This document shows positions 1 through 8,544 of a stretch of 64,000 nt of DNA, in pieces. The notes under the pieces are model-generated. The model searched no databases and was not told the DNA's origin. It worked only from the letters and a program-made list of their open reading frames with translations. Source of the DNA: DAITQM01 sp039794245 (GTDB lineage: Bacteria; Pseudomonadota; Gammaproteobacteria; Xanthomonadales; Wenzhouxiangellaceae); contig JBDIVS010000010.1 of NCBI GenBank assembly GCA_039794245.1, positions 1-64,000 of the forward strand, read 5' to 3'. Position 1 is the first letter of the stretch. Each line of letters starts with the position of its first letter. The translations under genes and the position numbers were made by a program.

Positions 1-745
1 ATCGAGCGCCTTGCCGAAATGGGCCATGATGTGAAAACGGTCCAGTACGTGTACAGCCTGGCCCGCTTTCTTGGCGATCACTTTCAGCTACGGTTTCCAC
101 ATGTCGCTGCACACATACTTCACTCCGGCACTGCGCGCCGAACCAACGGAAAAATCCCAGCAATGTCTTGAACTTGCGCTCTTTCCCAACCCACAGCAAC
201 CGTTTACAGTGCGCGTCGATCGGGTAGACCAGCGCAGGTAGCGATGCCCGCGCTGGCGGGGAATTTCGTCGATGCCGATCGCCTGGATGCCCGACAGATC
301 CTGATGGGCGCGGCCCCATTCCACCGCCATCTCGACCGCGCGAAATACGCTGTCCCAGGAGGCATCAAACACCCCGGCCACTTCCTTCCAGCTCAGCCGC
401 CGGGCCCAGCGCGCCAGAAACCACGCATAGACTTCGGTCAGGCGGTGCTTGCCCGAGGCCCACCGCATCCGCTCGACCCTCACCCCGCAGTCCTAACAGC
501 CCACCCGGCGCGGCGCATAGACCAGAAACACCTTGATGCCCCACAGCGGCACAAAACTCAAAGCGCCGTGCCGGCAATCGGTCGTAGCCCGGCCGCGGCC
601 GCCCACAGCCCGAGCACAGGGACCGGCCATTGGCCCGTTCGGCGACCTCGACCTCCAGTTCGGGGACATCGGCCCTGCCGCCCCAAGACACATTCATATA
701 CGACTTGAATTTCTGAACCCGATTCAGGATAGTCTTCACCTGCAT
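1..745 (-). pseudogene. ISL3-family transposase relic, cut by the window edge
   Basis: Three minus-strand reading frames must be joined to recover an ISL3-type transposase. The order is an N-terminal part from the ATG at 745 (starting MQVKTILNRV) with a Cys-x2-Cys zinc-binding segment, a helix-turn-helix part (RRLSWKEVAGVF), the segment GIDEIPRQRGHRYL, and a DDE-domain part ending DRFHIMAHFGKALD near position 1. At least three frameshifts are needed (near 550, 490 and 240). A TAG also sits at about 89-91, where a sense codon is expected after SDMWKP. The element is therefore dead. The rest of the gene lies outside the window and no clean terminal repeat was seen at the 745 side. Confidence 0.85.
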
Positions 746-927
746 CCTGGCTTTTCCCTTCTGTTGGATGGTTGGATTGCACTTCCATCTTCTCAGAGAA
801 GGGGCCGGGATGCTCCTTTTGAGTCGGTCAAAACCCAAAACGGCCGCTTTTCGATCGAATTCGCGGCAGTCTTACCCACAAATTCTGCGGAGGAGCCTCT
901 ATTTTATACGTTGCCCGAACTGGCGCA

Positions 928-2280
928 TCACCGCGATATGCGCGCTCCTCCCTGCCCGTCATCTGTTTCTACCCGACCGCCACGATCGCTCTCCTCCTCA
1001 ATCAATTCGAACTCCCCGAGTATGACATTACCGTACGTCTCAAGGTATTGAGAGATGAAGGTATTTACTTGCTCGAGTTTTGCTTCGTATTTTCGGTAAA
1101 TGTTAACGCCGAGTTTTACACTAAATGAATAATCGAATCTTCCGTGCACGCAAATGCCACTGTCCAGGCACATGATCTTCACTTCCCTCGCATCGTGTAT
1201 ATTTCCGGTATTGAAATTACGCCCTTCCATAGCCTGACGGGATGCGGGGCCGGCAACGCAGTCTTCCTCGTCCTGGCATACCGTTTGAACCAATTCAGGG
1301 CACGGCCCCGGCACTCGGGTCTTCAGGCATTGCAACAACGATCCCCGAAGTTTATTTACCCGCCTTTTCGATAAAGCAAGCAGGCTTGATTTCTTGTAGA
1401 TTTCACGCAGTCGTACTTTTCCAGCCCCGATGTCGTTTTCTCCAAACTCATTCACCAATCCGTCAAAATAATCGACCATAATTGGTGCTCCAAGCTCCGA
1501 AGCCAATGCCGCCCAAGCATATGCATTGGCATAGTCGGCACGGATACCCAGGCCGTTGTGATACATGTATGAAACCCTATATTGTGAAAATTTATCACCG
1601 GCGATTGCAAGTCCAAGATATACTTTAAACGCCCTCCTGTATTTTTCTTCCATATACAGCCGGTTCGCATGATCGATCAGGCTCTCGTTATACGTTGTTT
1701 GTTTATTCAAAATACTCGATAATGCGGTGGATGAGAACCGCCGGTAATAATCATACGCCATGCTCTGTGCCTTCGCCATCTCATTATCTTTTAACTGTTG
1801 TTTTATCTGCGCCCAATAGATCACCAATGGATACGAGTTGAATTCTGTTGCTACGGAAATCCACGCATAGGCTTGGGCGATATCAGGCTTGGTTCCAAGA
1901 CCAGACTCGTACATCATTGCCAAACGGTACTGAGCGACTTTATCGCCCCTGCTGGCGAGTGCGAGATACAATGGCAACGCCAAACCGAAATCCTGATTTT
2001 CAAAAAGAGAGTCTGCCTCAAGCTTTGTCGCATCCAAAGTTGCGGGGACGCGTTCATTACATGCAGTTGTTTGATCTCTAGCTATTCGAGATCCGGTCTC
2101 CGATCTCCTTTTTGATCGCCCTTTAACACATTTGTCGCTCTCACCCACGCCGTAGGATTGGCCCATCTGATATTGGTCAGAACTATAATCCGCATGTTTC
2201 CGTGGCGCTAGCTCGGCATAATCGGAAGACATAAATATGATAAAAATAACAGCAACGGATTTTAGCACATTTCTACTCAA
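928..2280 (-). CDS. Sel1-repeat secreted protein, function unknown
   Basis: The product is 450 residues with a hydrophobic N-terminus (about residues 5-18) that looks like a signal sequence or membrane anchor. Two Sel1-like (TPR-type) repeats are visible, at about 100-150 (YRLAMMYESGLGT) and 215-255 (YRVSYMYHNGLGI). Sel1 repeats usually bind proteins, but no partner can be named. The TTG at 2280 gives the longest form; a GTG at 2268 gives a more typical signal-peptide start. The gene is visibly more AT-rich than most of the window and sits between an IS relic and a frameshifted gene, which suggests acquisition. The C-terminal half matches no family I recognise. Confidence 0.75.
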   Translation of the reverse strand: MSRNVLKSVAVIFIIFMSSDYAELAPRKHADYSSDQYQMGQSYGVGESDKCVKGRSKRRSETGSRIARDQTTACNERVPATLDATKLEADSLFENQDFGLALPLYLALASRGDKVAQYRLAMMYESGLGTKPDIAQAYAWISVATEFNSYPLVIYWAQIKQQLKDNEMAKAQSMAYDYYRRFSSTALSSILNKQTTYNESLIDHANRLYMEEKYRRAFKVYLGLAIAGDKFSQYRVSYMYHNGLGIRADYANAYAWAALASELGAPIMVDYFDGLVNEFGENDIGAGKVRLREIYKKSSLLALSKRRVNKLRGSLLQCLKTRVPGPCPELVQTVCQDEEDCVAGPASRQAMEGRNFNTGNIHDAREVKIMCLDSGICVHGRFDYSFSVKLGVNIYRKYEAKLEQVNTFISQYLETYGNVILGEFELIEEESDRGGRVETDDGQGGARISR

Positions 2281-2302
2281 AATACTGAATCAATTGAATA
2301 AC

Positions 2303-2336
2303 GCCTCGATAACCACCATATGGCAGTTATCGAGGC
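2303..2336. terminator. 11-bp perfect hairpin between two minus-strand genes
   Basis: The arms gcctcgataac (2303-2313) and gttatcgaggc (2326-2336) are perfectly complementary with a 12-base loop. The hairpin lies just past the stop (2350) of the upstream minus-strand pseudogene and before the Sel1 gene. It has no clear T-run, so its role as a terminator is inferred from position. Confidence 0.45.
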
Positions 2337-2349
2337 TATCCTAGATGAA

Positions 2350-2850
2350 TTAATTTTCTTCGTTAGCCATAAATTGGAGACTATGGCAAGGCGGGAATGG
2401 GCCTACGGCGGGAGAACACACTGGCGGACAAACTCCTGTACAAAAACCGCCGCCACTGCTGGAATCCGGCTCGCCGCAATTGGCCAACCGGTCGCCACCA
2501 CCAGTATCGCCTGTTGTGGTTATGTAAGCTCATATGGATATTCCCCGTACCATTCGCGGTGCATTCGAAAAAAGCCGAGAATATCCCAGCATCGAAACCG
2601 GATTCGGTCAGCGCAAGACCCGATGTGTTCCAGGTTACCGATTGCACCTGTGTACCATCAGAGCCGTAAACATAGCAACTGTAGCTTTGGCCCTGAACGG
2701 CCTCGTCACACACAAATATGACTGCTGCTGAGCCCTGCACCGAAATCAGAAGTAGCAGTGCCGCGTAAGCGGAAAAACCACCGGCGCGTCGTTTCAGACG
2801 GCTGTGATCACCCGTACGATGGGGGGGGTAGAACGAACGATCGGAATCAT
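2350..2850 (-). pseudogene. Small Cys/Gly-rich secreted protein with two compensating frameshifts
   Basis: An ATG at 2850 follows a good ribosome-binding site (AGGAG about 8 bases upstream) but stops after 18 codons. The following frame encodes a signal peptide (FSAYAALLLLISVQGSAA) and a mature segment (VIFVCDEAVQGQSYSCYVYG). It is reached only by gaining one base or losing two. The C8 run at 2821-2828 lies in this gap and is the obvious slip site. A second shift near 2530-2540 returns to the original frame, giving a natural-looking tail (TGDTGGGDRLANC, FCTGVCPPVC) ending at 2350. Rejoined, the product would be about 165 residues. No family was recognised. It is either a pseudogene, a phase-variable gene, or an assembly artefact. 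Confidence 0.6.
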
Positions 2851-2980
2851 GTTACATCTCCTAGATTGCATATCTGCTCCTCTCATCGACCGATCTGGCA
2901 GCCTTTTCGGAGTTGCCGGGCGGCGAACGGTGAAAAAGCATGCCATCGTAGCCGTTGACCGGGGACGCGGATAAAATCTT

Positions 2981-3862
2981 TCAGCCCAGATGGCGGAACG
3001 ACAGGTCGAGGGCTTTGAGGTGTTTGGTGACGGCGCCGATGGAGATGTAATCGACGCCGGTTTGGGCGACGGCGGCGAGGTTTTCGGCTGTGACGCCGCC
3101 GGAGACTTCGAGTTCGATCCGGCCGTGCCAGCGGGCGACGATCTCCGGCAGGGCGGCGGGCGGGAAGTTGTCGAGTAGGGCGCGGTCGGCGCCGACATTG
3201 ACGGCTTCGGCTAACTCTTCTTCGCTCTCGACTTCGATTTCGATCCACCGCGCCGAGTCGGTGCGGCGCAGGGCGCCGACCGCGGCGGCGATCGAACCGG
3301 CGGCGATCAGGTGGTTTTCTTTGAGCAACACGCGATCGTACAGACCCATCCTATGATTTTGAAAGCCGCCGGTGCAGGTAGCGTATTTTTGTGCGTAACG
3401 CAGACCGGGCAGGGTTTTGCGGGTATCGAGCAGCACGGCGCGCGGCCGCGGTTCGAGTTTCTCGACGATCGCCACCAAGCGGCGCGCGGCGGTTGCGGTG
3501 CCGGACAGGGTTTGCAGAAAGTTCAACGCCGTGCGCTCGGCGGCGAGCAACGCCCGGGCGTTGCCTTTGACCTCCGCCAGGCGCTGCCCGGCGCACACCG
3601 GATCGCCGTCGGCGGCGGCGAACGCGATTTGACACCAAGGATCGAGGGTCAGAAAACAGGCCGCGAACCAGGCGCTGCCGCACAGCACGCCGTCATCGCG
3701 GGTGATCAGTTCCGCCGCGGCTCGTTGTTCGCCGGGGATCAGGCCGGCGCTCGGATCGCCGGCGATGAAACCCTGACCCGCTTCCCGGCCCAGATCCTCG
3801 GCCAGCGCACGCCGCACGTCGGCGGCGACGTTTGCCGGATCGGGCGGCGCCGGCCGGACCAT
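2981..3862 (-). CDS. nadC: Quinolinate phosphoribosyltransferase (decarboxylating)
   Basis: NadC turns quinolinate and PRPP into nicotinate mononucleotide in de novo NAD synthesis. The 293-residue length is usual. Diagnostic segments include RTALNFLQTLSGTAT, LLDTRKTLPGLR, YDRVLLKENH and VSGGVTAENL, which carry the substrate-binding Arg, Lys and Glu residues of the family. It is the last gene of the minus-strand operon that begins with mdh, and its ATG overlaps the Trm112-like gene's stop (TGATG). No nadA or nadB is in the window. The family call is firm. Confidence 0.95.
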   Translation of the reverse strand: MVRPAPPDPANVAADVRRALAEDLGREAGQGFIAGDPSAGLIPGEQRAAAELITRDDGVLCGSAWFAACFLTLDPWCQIAFAAADGDPVCAGQRLAEVKGNARALLAAERTALNFLQTLSGTATAARRLVAIVEKLEPRPRAVLLDTRKTLPGLRYAQKYATCTGGFQNHRMGLYDRVLLKENHLIAAGSIAAAVGALRRTDSARWIEIEVESEEELAEAVNVGADRALLDNFPPAALPEIVARWHGRIELEVSGGVTAENLAAVAQTGVDYISIGAVTKHLKALDLSFRHLG

Positions 3863-4128
3863 CAGAAATCAGCGATCTGCAACGTCGCGATGCCCTCTTC
3901 GACCAGAAGATGCGGGATACCGTCACGGATCGGGTAGAGCAGTTTGCCGTCCTGGGTGATTAGCGCTTCGTCGAGCGGTTCGGTAACCTCGCCGCCGTCG
4001 ATTTTTTTGACGCCGCCGGCGGTGATCGCGGTGTTGACCTTGGCCAGCCGGCCGGCTTCGAGCATGCGCAGCGGCACATGGGTGGAGGGGCAGCACAAAA
4101 TGTCGAGCAGTTTGGGATCGATGGGCAT
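3862..4128 (-). CDS. Trm112/YcaR-family small protein
   Basis: The 88-residue product begins with the family's IDPKLLDILCCPSTH stretch and ends with a conserved IRDGIPHLLVEEG segment. Bacterial Trm112-like proteins are small zinc-ribbon-derived proteins; some are proposed to support methyltransferases. Only one Cys pair (CC) is visible, so metal binding is doubtful. The gene lies 10 bases after the hydrolase gene and overlaps nadC by one base. Its insertion between those genes is context only and does not define a function. Confidence 0.85.
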   Translation of the reverse strand: MPIDPKLLDILCCPSTHVPLRMLEAGRLAKVNTAITAGGVKKIDGGEVTEPLDEALITQDGKLLYPIRDGIPHLLVEEGIATLQIADF

Positions 4129-4138
4129 GGGCGGTCGC

Positions 4139-5050
4139 TCAAACGGTTGATGAAGACGGGATTTTACCGCCGAGCCAATCGATCAGCGGACCGACCAGCG
4201 GTTCGGGGGTTTTCAGCCAGCCGAAATGATCGGCCTTGAGCAGGCCGGGATGAGCGGTTGGATACTCGACGATCGTCCACTCGGCCTTGGGCGTCAACGC
4301 CTGCAAGCGGGCAAGACTCATCCGGCTGACCAGTTTGTCGTCCTGAAAATGGGCGGCGAACACGCTGCCCGGCCAGGCGGCGAGCGCTGTCTCGGGGGCG
4401 GGCCGGGCCGGGTGGAGATCGAGCGCGGCCGCCGGATAACCGCCGGATCTGGCAGTTGCGGCCCAGACGTTCATCAAGCCGCGTGCCTCGCGGCCGGCGA
4501 AACCGAGGTACGTGCCAGGAAAATGGCCGGCGATGGCACCGCTGAGCGGGACGAGCGGCAACAGGGCGCGGAACACCCAGCCCTTCGCTCCGGGAAAGCC
4601 GCGCCACCACGGATGGCCGCCGGCGATGCTGACGATCCGTCGCCACTCGCCGCCGTGCAATGCGGCATAAAGCAGGGCGAACTGGGCACCGAGGCTGTGG
4701 CCGCCGAGCAGCCAAGTCGCCTGCGGCGCCAGCGTCCGGGCGGCATCCAGGCCGGCGGGAATATCGAACCGGAATAGTTCGCGATAACCCCAGTCACAAC
4801 CCCGGGCGGCGCGCCAGTTGCTGTCGCCGAGGCCGCGCCATTCGTGGACGGCGACGGCGACGCCGCGTTCGGCGAGCAGTGCAGCAAAGCGGTCGTTGGG
4901 CCGCAGGCCGACGCCGAGCGCCGGCATCCAGTACAGCGCCCTGTGGCACTGGCCGGTGGGAGCGAACCAGCGGATCCGGGCCCGGTGGCCGTCGGCGGCG
5001 GTGACCAGGTGATCGGCCGGCGCCGGGGGCGTCGCCGGCGAGCGGTTCAT
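4139..5050 (-). CDS. Alpha/beta hydrolase (serine aminopeptidase-like)
   Basis: This is a 303-residue alpha/beta hydrolase with the nucleophile elbow GGHSLGAQ at about residues 116-123 and a late His (KADHFGWL, near 274) suited to the catalytic triad. The N-terminal part resembles putative alpha/beta hydrolases of the serine-aminopeptidase type. No signal peptide is seen, so it is probably cytoplasmic. It overlaps prpD by four bases (ATGA) and is therefore probably co-translated with the methylcitrate genes. A thioesterase or esterase role linked to propionyl metabolism is conceivable but is inference only. Confidence 0.85.
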   Translation of the reverse strand: MNRSPATPPAPADHLVTAADGHRARIRWFAPTGQCHRALYWMPALGVGLRPNDRFAALLAERGVAVAVHEWRGLGDSNWRAARGCDWGYRELFRFDIPAGLDAARTLAPQATWLLGGHSLGAQFALLYAALHGGEWRRIVSIAGGHPWWRGFPGAKGWVFRALLPLVPLSGAIAGHFPGTYLGFAGREARGLMNVWAATARSGGYPAAALDLHPARPAPETALAAWPGSVFAAHFQDDKLVSRMSLARLQALTPKAEWTIVEYPTAHPGLLKADHFGWLKTPEPLVGPLIDWLGGKIPSSSTV

Positions 5051-6492
5051 CGCACCGTCAGAAGATCGAGCAGCCGGGCGACCGGCATCGCTGCGAGCCG
5101 TTCGGGATCTTGCAGCGCGGCGATCGCCGCCGCCTGCCGGGCGGCGTAATGACCTCTGACGGCGTTCTCGAACTTGGCCATCAGCAAAGGAATGCCGTCG
5201 GCGCGCCGCCGCCGGTGGCCGATCGGGAAATCGACCGCGACGCGCTCGCTGGCCGTACCGTCGCGATAGAAAATCTGCACCGCGTTGCCGATGGCGCGTT
5301 TATCCGGATCGAAATAATCGCGCGTGAAGTCGGGGTTTTCGCTCACTTCCATTTTGGCCCGCAGCGCGTCGATCCGCGGGTCGGCGGCGATCTCGTCACC
5401 GTAGCTCGCGGCGGTCAACTCGCCGAAGATCAGCGGCACGGCGACCATGTACTGGATGCAGTGATCGCGGTCGGCGTAGTTGGCCAGCGGCCCGGTCTTG
5501 TCGATGATCCGGGCGCCGGCTTCCTGGGTTTCGATGATGATCTTTTCGATCTCGTCGAGCCGGTCTTTGACTTCGCTGTGCAATTGCAAGGCGCACTCGA
5601 CAGCCGTCTGGGCATGGAACTCGGCGGGATAGGCGATCTTGAACAACACGTTTTCCATCACGTAGCTGCCGAGCGGCCGGGCCAGGGTCAATGCCCGGCC
5701 ACCGAACAGCACGTCCTGGAAACCCCAGGTCTTCGCCGTCAGGGCGGACGGGTAGCCCATTTCGCCACCGGTAGCCAACAGTGCTAATTGCACCGCCCGG
5801 CGGCAGGCGTCGCCGGCGGCCCAGCTTTTGCGCGACCCGGTGTTCGGGGCGTGGCGGTACGTGCGCAGCGCGCCGCCGTCGATCCAGGCGTTGGACAAGG
5901 CGTTGAGCACATCGTCGCGGCTGCCGCCGAGCAGGCGGGTGACAACGGCGGTGCTCGCGACGCGGACCAGCAGCACGTGGTCGAGCCCGGCGCGGTTGAA
6001 ACTGTTCTCCAGGGCCAGCACCCCCTGGATTTCGTGCGCCTGGATCATCGCCGTCAACACCTCGCCGCAAGTCAACGGCCGGCCAGCAGGTGCCGGGGTA
6101 CGGGACAGGTAATCGGCAACGGCGAGGATCGCCCCCAGATTGTCCGACGGATGCCCCCATTCGGCGGCGAGCCAGGTGTCGTTGAAATCGAGGTAGCGGA
6201 TCAGCACGCCGCAATTGAACGCCGCCTGCGCCGGATCCAGTTCGTAATTCGTGCCCACCACGCGCGCCCCGCCGGGCAGCACCGCGCCGGGCACGACGGG
6301 GCCAAGCAGCCGGCGGCATTCGGGAAAGGCCAGCGCCATCAGGGCGCAGGCGATGCTGTCGAGCAGGCAATAATGCGCGGTTTGACGCGCCAGTGGACTG
6401 AATGCGTCGTCGCGCATGACGTAGTCGGCGATGGTGACGAGAAGATCGTCGAAAGCCGGGCGCGCGGCGCTGCGCAGGTGTTCGCGAGACAT
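5047..6492 (-). CDS. prpD: 2-methylcitrate dehydratase
   Basis: PrpD dehydrates 2-methylcitrate to 2-methyl-cis-aconitate in the methylcitrate cycle that disposes of propionyl-CoA. The sequence follows E. coli PrpD closely along its length, including LDFNDTWLAAEWGHPSDN, AHEIQG, RTYRHAPNTGSRKSWAAGDA and DRDHCIQYMVA. I chose the ATG at 6492 (MSREHLRSA, 481 residues, close to the usual 483) rather than the longer frame from 6585, which would run into prpC. The dehydratase is the PrpD type; no AcnD/PrpF pair is present. Confidence 0.96.
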   Translation of the reverse strand: MSREHLRSAARPAFDDLLVTIADYVMRDDAFSPLARQTAHYCLLDSIACALMALAFPECRRLLGPVVPGAVLPGGARVVGTNYELDPAQAAFNCGVLIRYLDFNDTWLAAEWGHPSDNLGAILAVADYLSRTPAPAGRPLTCGEVLTAMIQAHEIQGVLALENSFNRAGLDHVLLVRVASTAVVTRLLGGSRDDVLNALSNAWIDGGALRTYRHAPNTGSRKSWAAGDACRRAVQLALLATGGEMGYPSALTAKTWGFQDVLFGGRALTLARPLGSYVMENVLFKIAYPAEFHAQTAVECALQLHSEVKDRLDEIEKIIIETQEAGARIIDKTGPLANYADRDHCIQYMVAVPLIFGELTAASYGDEIAADPRIDALRAKMEVSENPDFTRDYFDPDKRAIGNAVQIFYRDGTASERVAVDFPIGHRRRRADGIPLLMAKFENAVRGHYAARQAAAIAALQDPERLAAMPVARLLDLLTVR

Positions 6493-6526
6493 CGGGTCCG
6501 TGTATCCTTTTGCTGGTTTGTTGGGT

Positions 6527-7666
6527 TTACCCACGTGCGGCAAGCGGCACGACCGGGCGCGCTTCGGGGCCGGTGTATTCGGCACCCGGGCGGATGATGC
6601 GGTTGTCGGCGCGCTGTTCGAAAACGTGCGCGCACCAGCCGGTGACGCGCGACATCACGAAAATCGGCGTGAACAGCGGCGTCGGGATGCCCATGAAGTG
6701 ATAAGCCGAGGCGTGGTAGAAATCGGCATTGGCAAACAATCGCTTTTCTTCCCACATCTGTTTTTCGACGGCCTCAGAGACCGCAAACAGCACCCGGTCG
6801 CCGGTTGCGGTGGCGAGCTGGCGCGACCATTCGCGGATGATCGCGTTGCGCGGATCCTTTTCGCGATAGACGGCGTGCCCGAAACCCATGATCTTCTCCC
6901 TGGCCGCCAGTTTGGCCTTGACGTCGGCGACGGCCTCGTCCACCGAGCGGTAACGTTCGAGCATCGCCATCGCCGCCTCGTTGGCGCCGCCGTGCAGCGG
7001 GCCGCGCAGCGAGCCGATCGCCGCGGTGACGCACGAGTGGATATCCGACAGCGTCGAGGCACACACCCGGGCGGTGAACGTCGAGGCGTTGAATTCGTGC
7101 TCGGCATAAAGGATCAGCGAGACATCCATCACCTTGGTATGCAGCGGTTCCGGTTTCTGACCATGCAGCAGATGCAGAAAATGCGCGCCGATATCGTCAT
7201 CATCGGTTTCGACTTCGACCCCGATCCCGTCATGGGCATAACGGTACCAGTAGCAGATGATCGACGGGAAGACGGCGAGCAGCCGTTCGGCCTGTTCCTG
7301 CTGGCGGTCGAAGCCGCTTTCGGTTTCCAGGTTGCCGAGAAAAGAGCAGCCGGTGCGCAGCACGTCCATCGGGTGCGCTGTCGCCGGTATGCGTTCAAGC
7401 ACTTCTTTCAAGGGTGCGGGAAGGTGGCGGAGCCGTTTCAGGCGGCCGGTGAACGCCGCAAGTTCAGCGCGCTTCGGCAGCTCACCCTTGAGCAGCAGGT
7501 AGGCGGTTTCGTTGAAGCTCGCGTTCTCGGCCAGATCCGCGACATCGTAGCCGCGGTATCTGAGGCTGTTGCCGGCCGCGCCGACCGTGCAGATCGCAGT
7601 CGCGCCGGCCGTCTGGCCACGCAGCCCGGCTGCAGGTTTGGTATTTTTCATCTCACTTTCCTTCAT
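6527..7666 (-). CDS. prpC: 2-methylcitrate synthase
   Basis: PrpC condenses propionyl-CoA with oxaloacetate. The 379-residue product has citrate-synthase-fold hallmarks: the PLHGGANE segment with the catalytic His, the GFGHAVYREKDPR segment, and a C-terminal Asp/Arg region. The N-terminus (LRGQTAGATAICTVG) is typical of the methylcitrate subfamily rather than housekeeping GltA. Its ATG overlaps the prpB stop (ATGA). An inner Met (MKNTKP, at 7651) is an alternative start. The adjacent mdh could supply the oxaloacetate. Confidence 0.95.
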   Translation of the reverse strand: MKESEMKNTKPAAGLRGQTAGATAICTVGAAGNSLRYRGYDVADLAENASFNETAYLLLKGELPKRAELAAFTGRLKRLRHLPAPLKEVLERIPATAHPMDVLRTGCSFLGNLETESGFDRQQEQAERLLAVFPSIICYWYRYAHDGIGVEVETDDDDIGAHFLHLLHGQKPEPLHTKVMDVSLILYAEHEFNASTFTARVCASTLSDIHSCVTAAIGSLRGPLHGGANEAAMAMLERYRSVDEAVADVKAKLAAREKIMGFGHAVYREKDPRNAIIREWSRQLATATGDRVLFAVSEAVEKQMWEEKRLFANADFYHASAYHFMGIPTPLFTPIFVMSRVTGWCAHVFEQRADNRIIRPGAEYTGPEARPVVPLAARG

Positions 7667-8544
7667 GGCGAATCCTGGGCGAACAAGGCATCGAGTTTTT
7701 GTTCGTAGGCGTGATAATCGAGATAATCGTACAGTTCGTCGCGGCTTTGCATCGCGGCGATCAGGTCGCGCTGGTGGCCGGCGGCGAGCAGGGTGCGATA
7801 GACGGTTTCGGCCGCCTTGTTCATCGCCCGGTAGGCGGCGCAGCAGTAGAGCACGAGATCGACCCCGGCGGCGCCCAGTTCGGCGGTGGTAAACAGCGGC
7901 GTCTTGCCGAATTCGGTGATATTGGCAAGGATGGGGACGCCGGCGGCAGCGCGGAAGCGGCGATACTGATCGAGCGTTTCAACCGCTTCGGGAAAGATCA
8001 TGTCGGCGCCGGCCTCGACGCAGGCGCGGACCCGGTCGAGGGCCGCCGCCTCGCCTTCGACAGCCAGCGCGTCGGTGCGGGCCATGATGACGAAATCGGG
8101 GTCGTGCCGGGCATCGACCGCGGCCTTGATCCGATCGACCATCTCATCGCGCGGGACGATCGCCTTGCCCGGCCGGTGGCCGCAACGCTTGGCCAGCACC
8201 TGGTCTTCGATGTGTACGCCGGCGGCGCCGGCCTTGATCAGCGAACGGATCGTCCGGGCGATATTGAACGCGCCGCCAAAGCCGACATCGCCGTCCACCA
8301 GAAGCGGCAGTGACGAGGCATCGGTGATCCGCCGGACATCGATCAGCACGTCCTCGAGATGGCTGATGCCGAGATCGGGCACGCCGAGCGAGTTGGCCGC
8401 CAGTCCGCCGCCGGAGAGATAAATCGCGCGGTGGCCGATCCTTTCGGCCATTTTCGCGGTATAGGCGTTGATCGTGCCGACCACTTGCAGCGGGCGCTCA
8501 GCCGCCAATGCGGCCCGCAAGCGGGCACCGGGTGCCGGCATCAT
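7663..8544 (-). CDS. prpB: 2-methylisocitrate lyase
   Basis: PrpB splits 2-methylisocitrate into pyruvate and succinate. The ICL/PEPM-type sequence shows LSGGGLAANSLGVPDLG, the KRCGHRPGKAIV segment with the catalytic Cys (KRCGH), and FVIMARTDALAVEG. I set the start at the ATG at 8544 (MMPAPGARLR). This gives 293 residues, matching the family, and overlaps the mdh stop as ATGA. The longer frame to 8679 would lie inside mdh. Together with prpC and prpD it completes the core cycle. Confidence 0.95.
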   Translation of the reverse strand: MMPAPGARLRAALAAERPLQVVGTINAYTAKMAERIGHRAIYLSGGGLAANSLGVPDLGISHLEDVLIDVRRITDASSLPLLVDGDVGFGGAFNIARTIRSLIKAGAAGVHIEDQVLAKRCGHRPGKAIVPRDEMVDRIKAAVDARHDPDFVIMARTDALAVEGEAAALDRVRACVEAGADMIFPEAVETLDQYRRFRAAAGVPILANITEFGKTPLFTTAELGAAGVDLVLYCCAAYRAMNKAAETVYRTLLAAGHQRDLIAAMQSRDELYDYLDYHAYEQKLDALFAQDSP

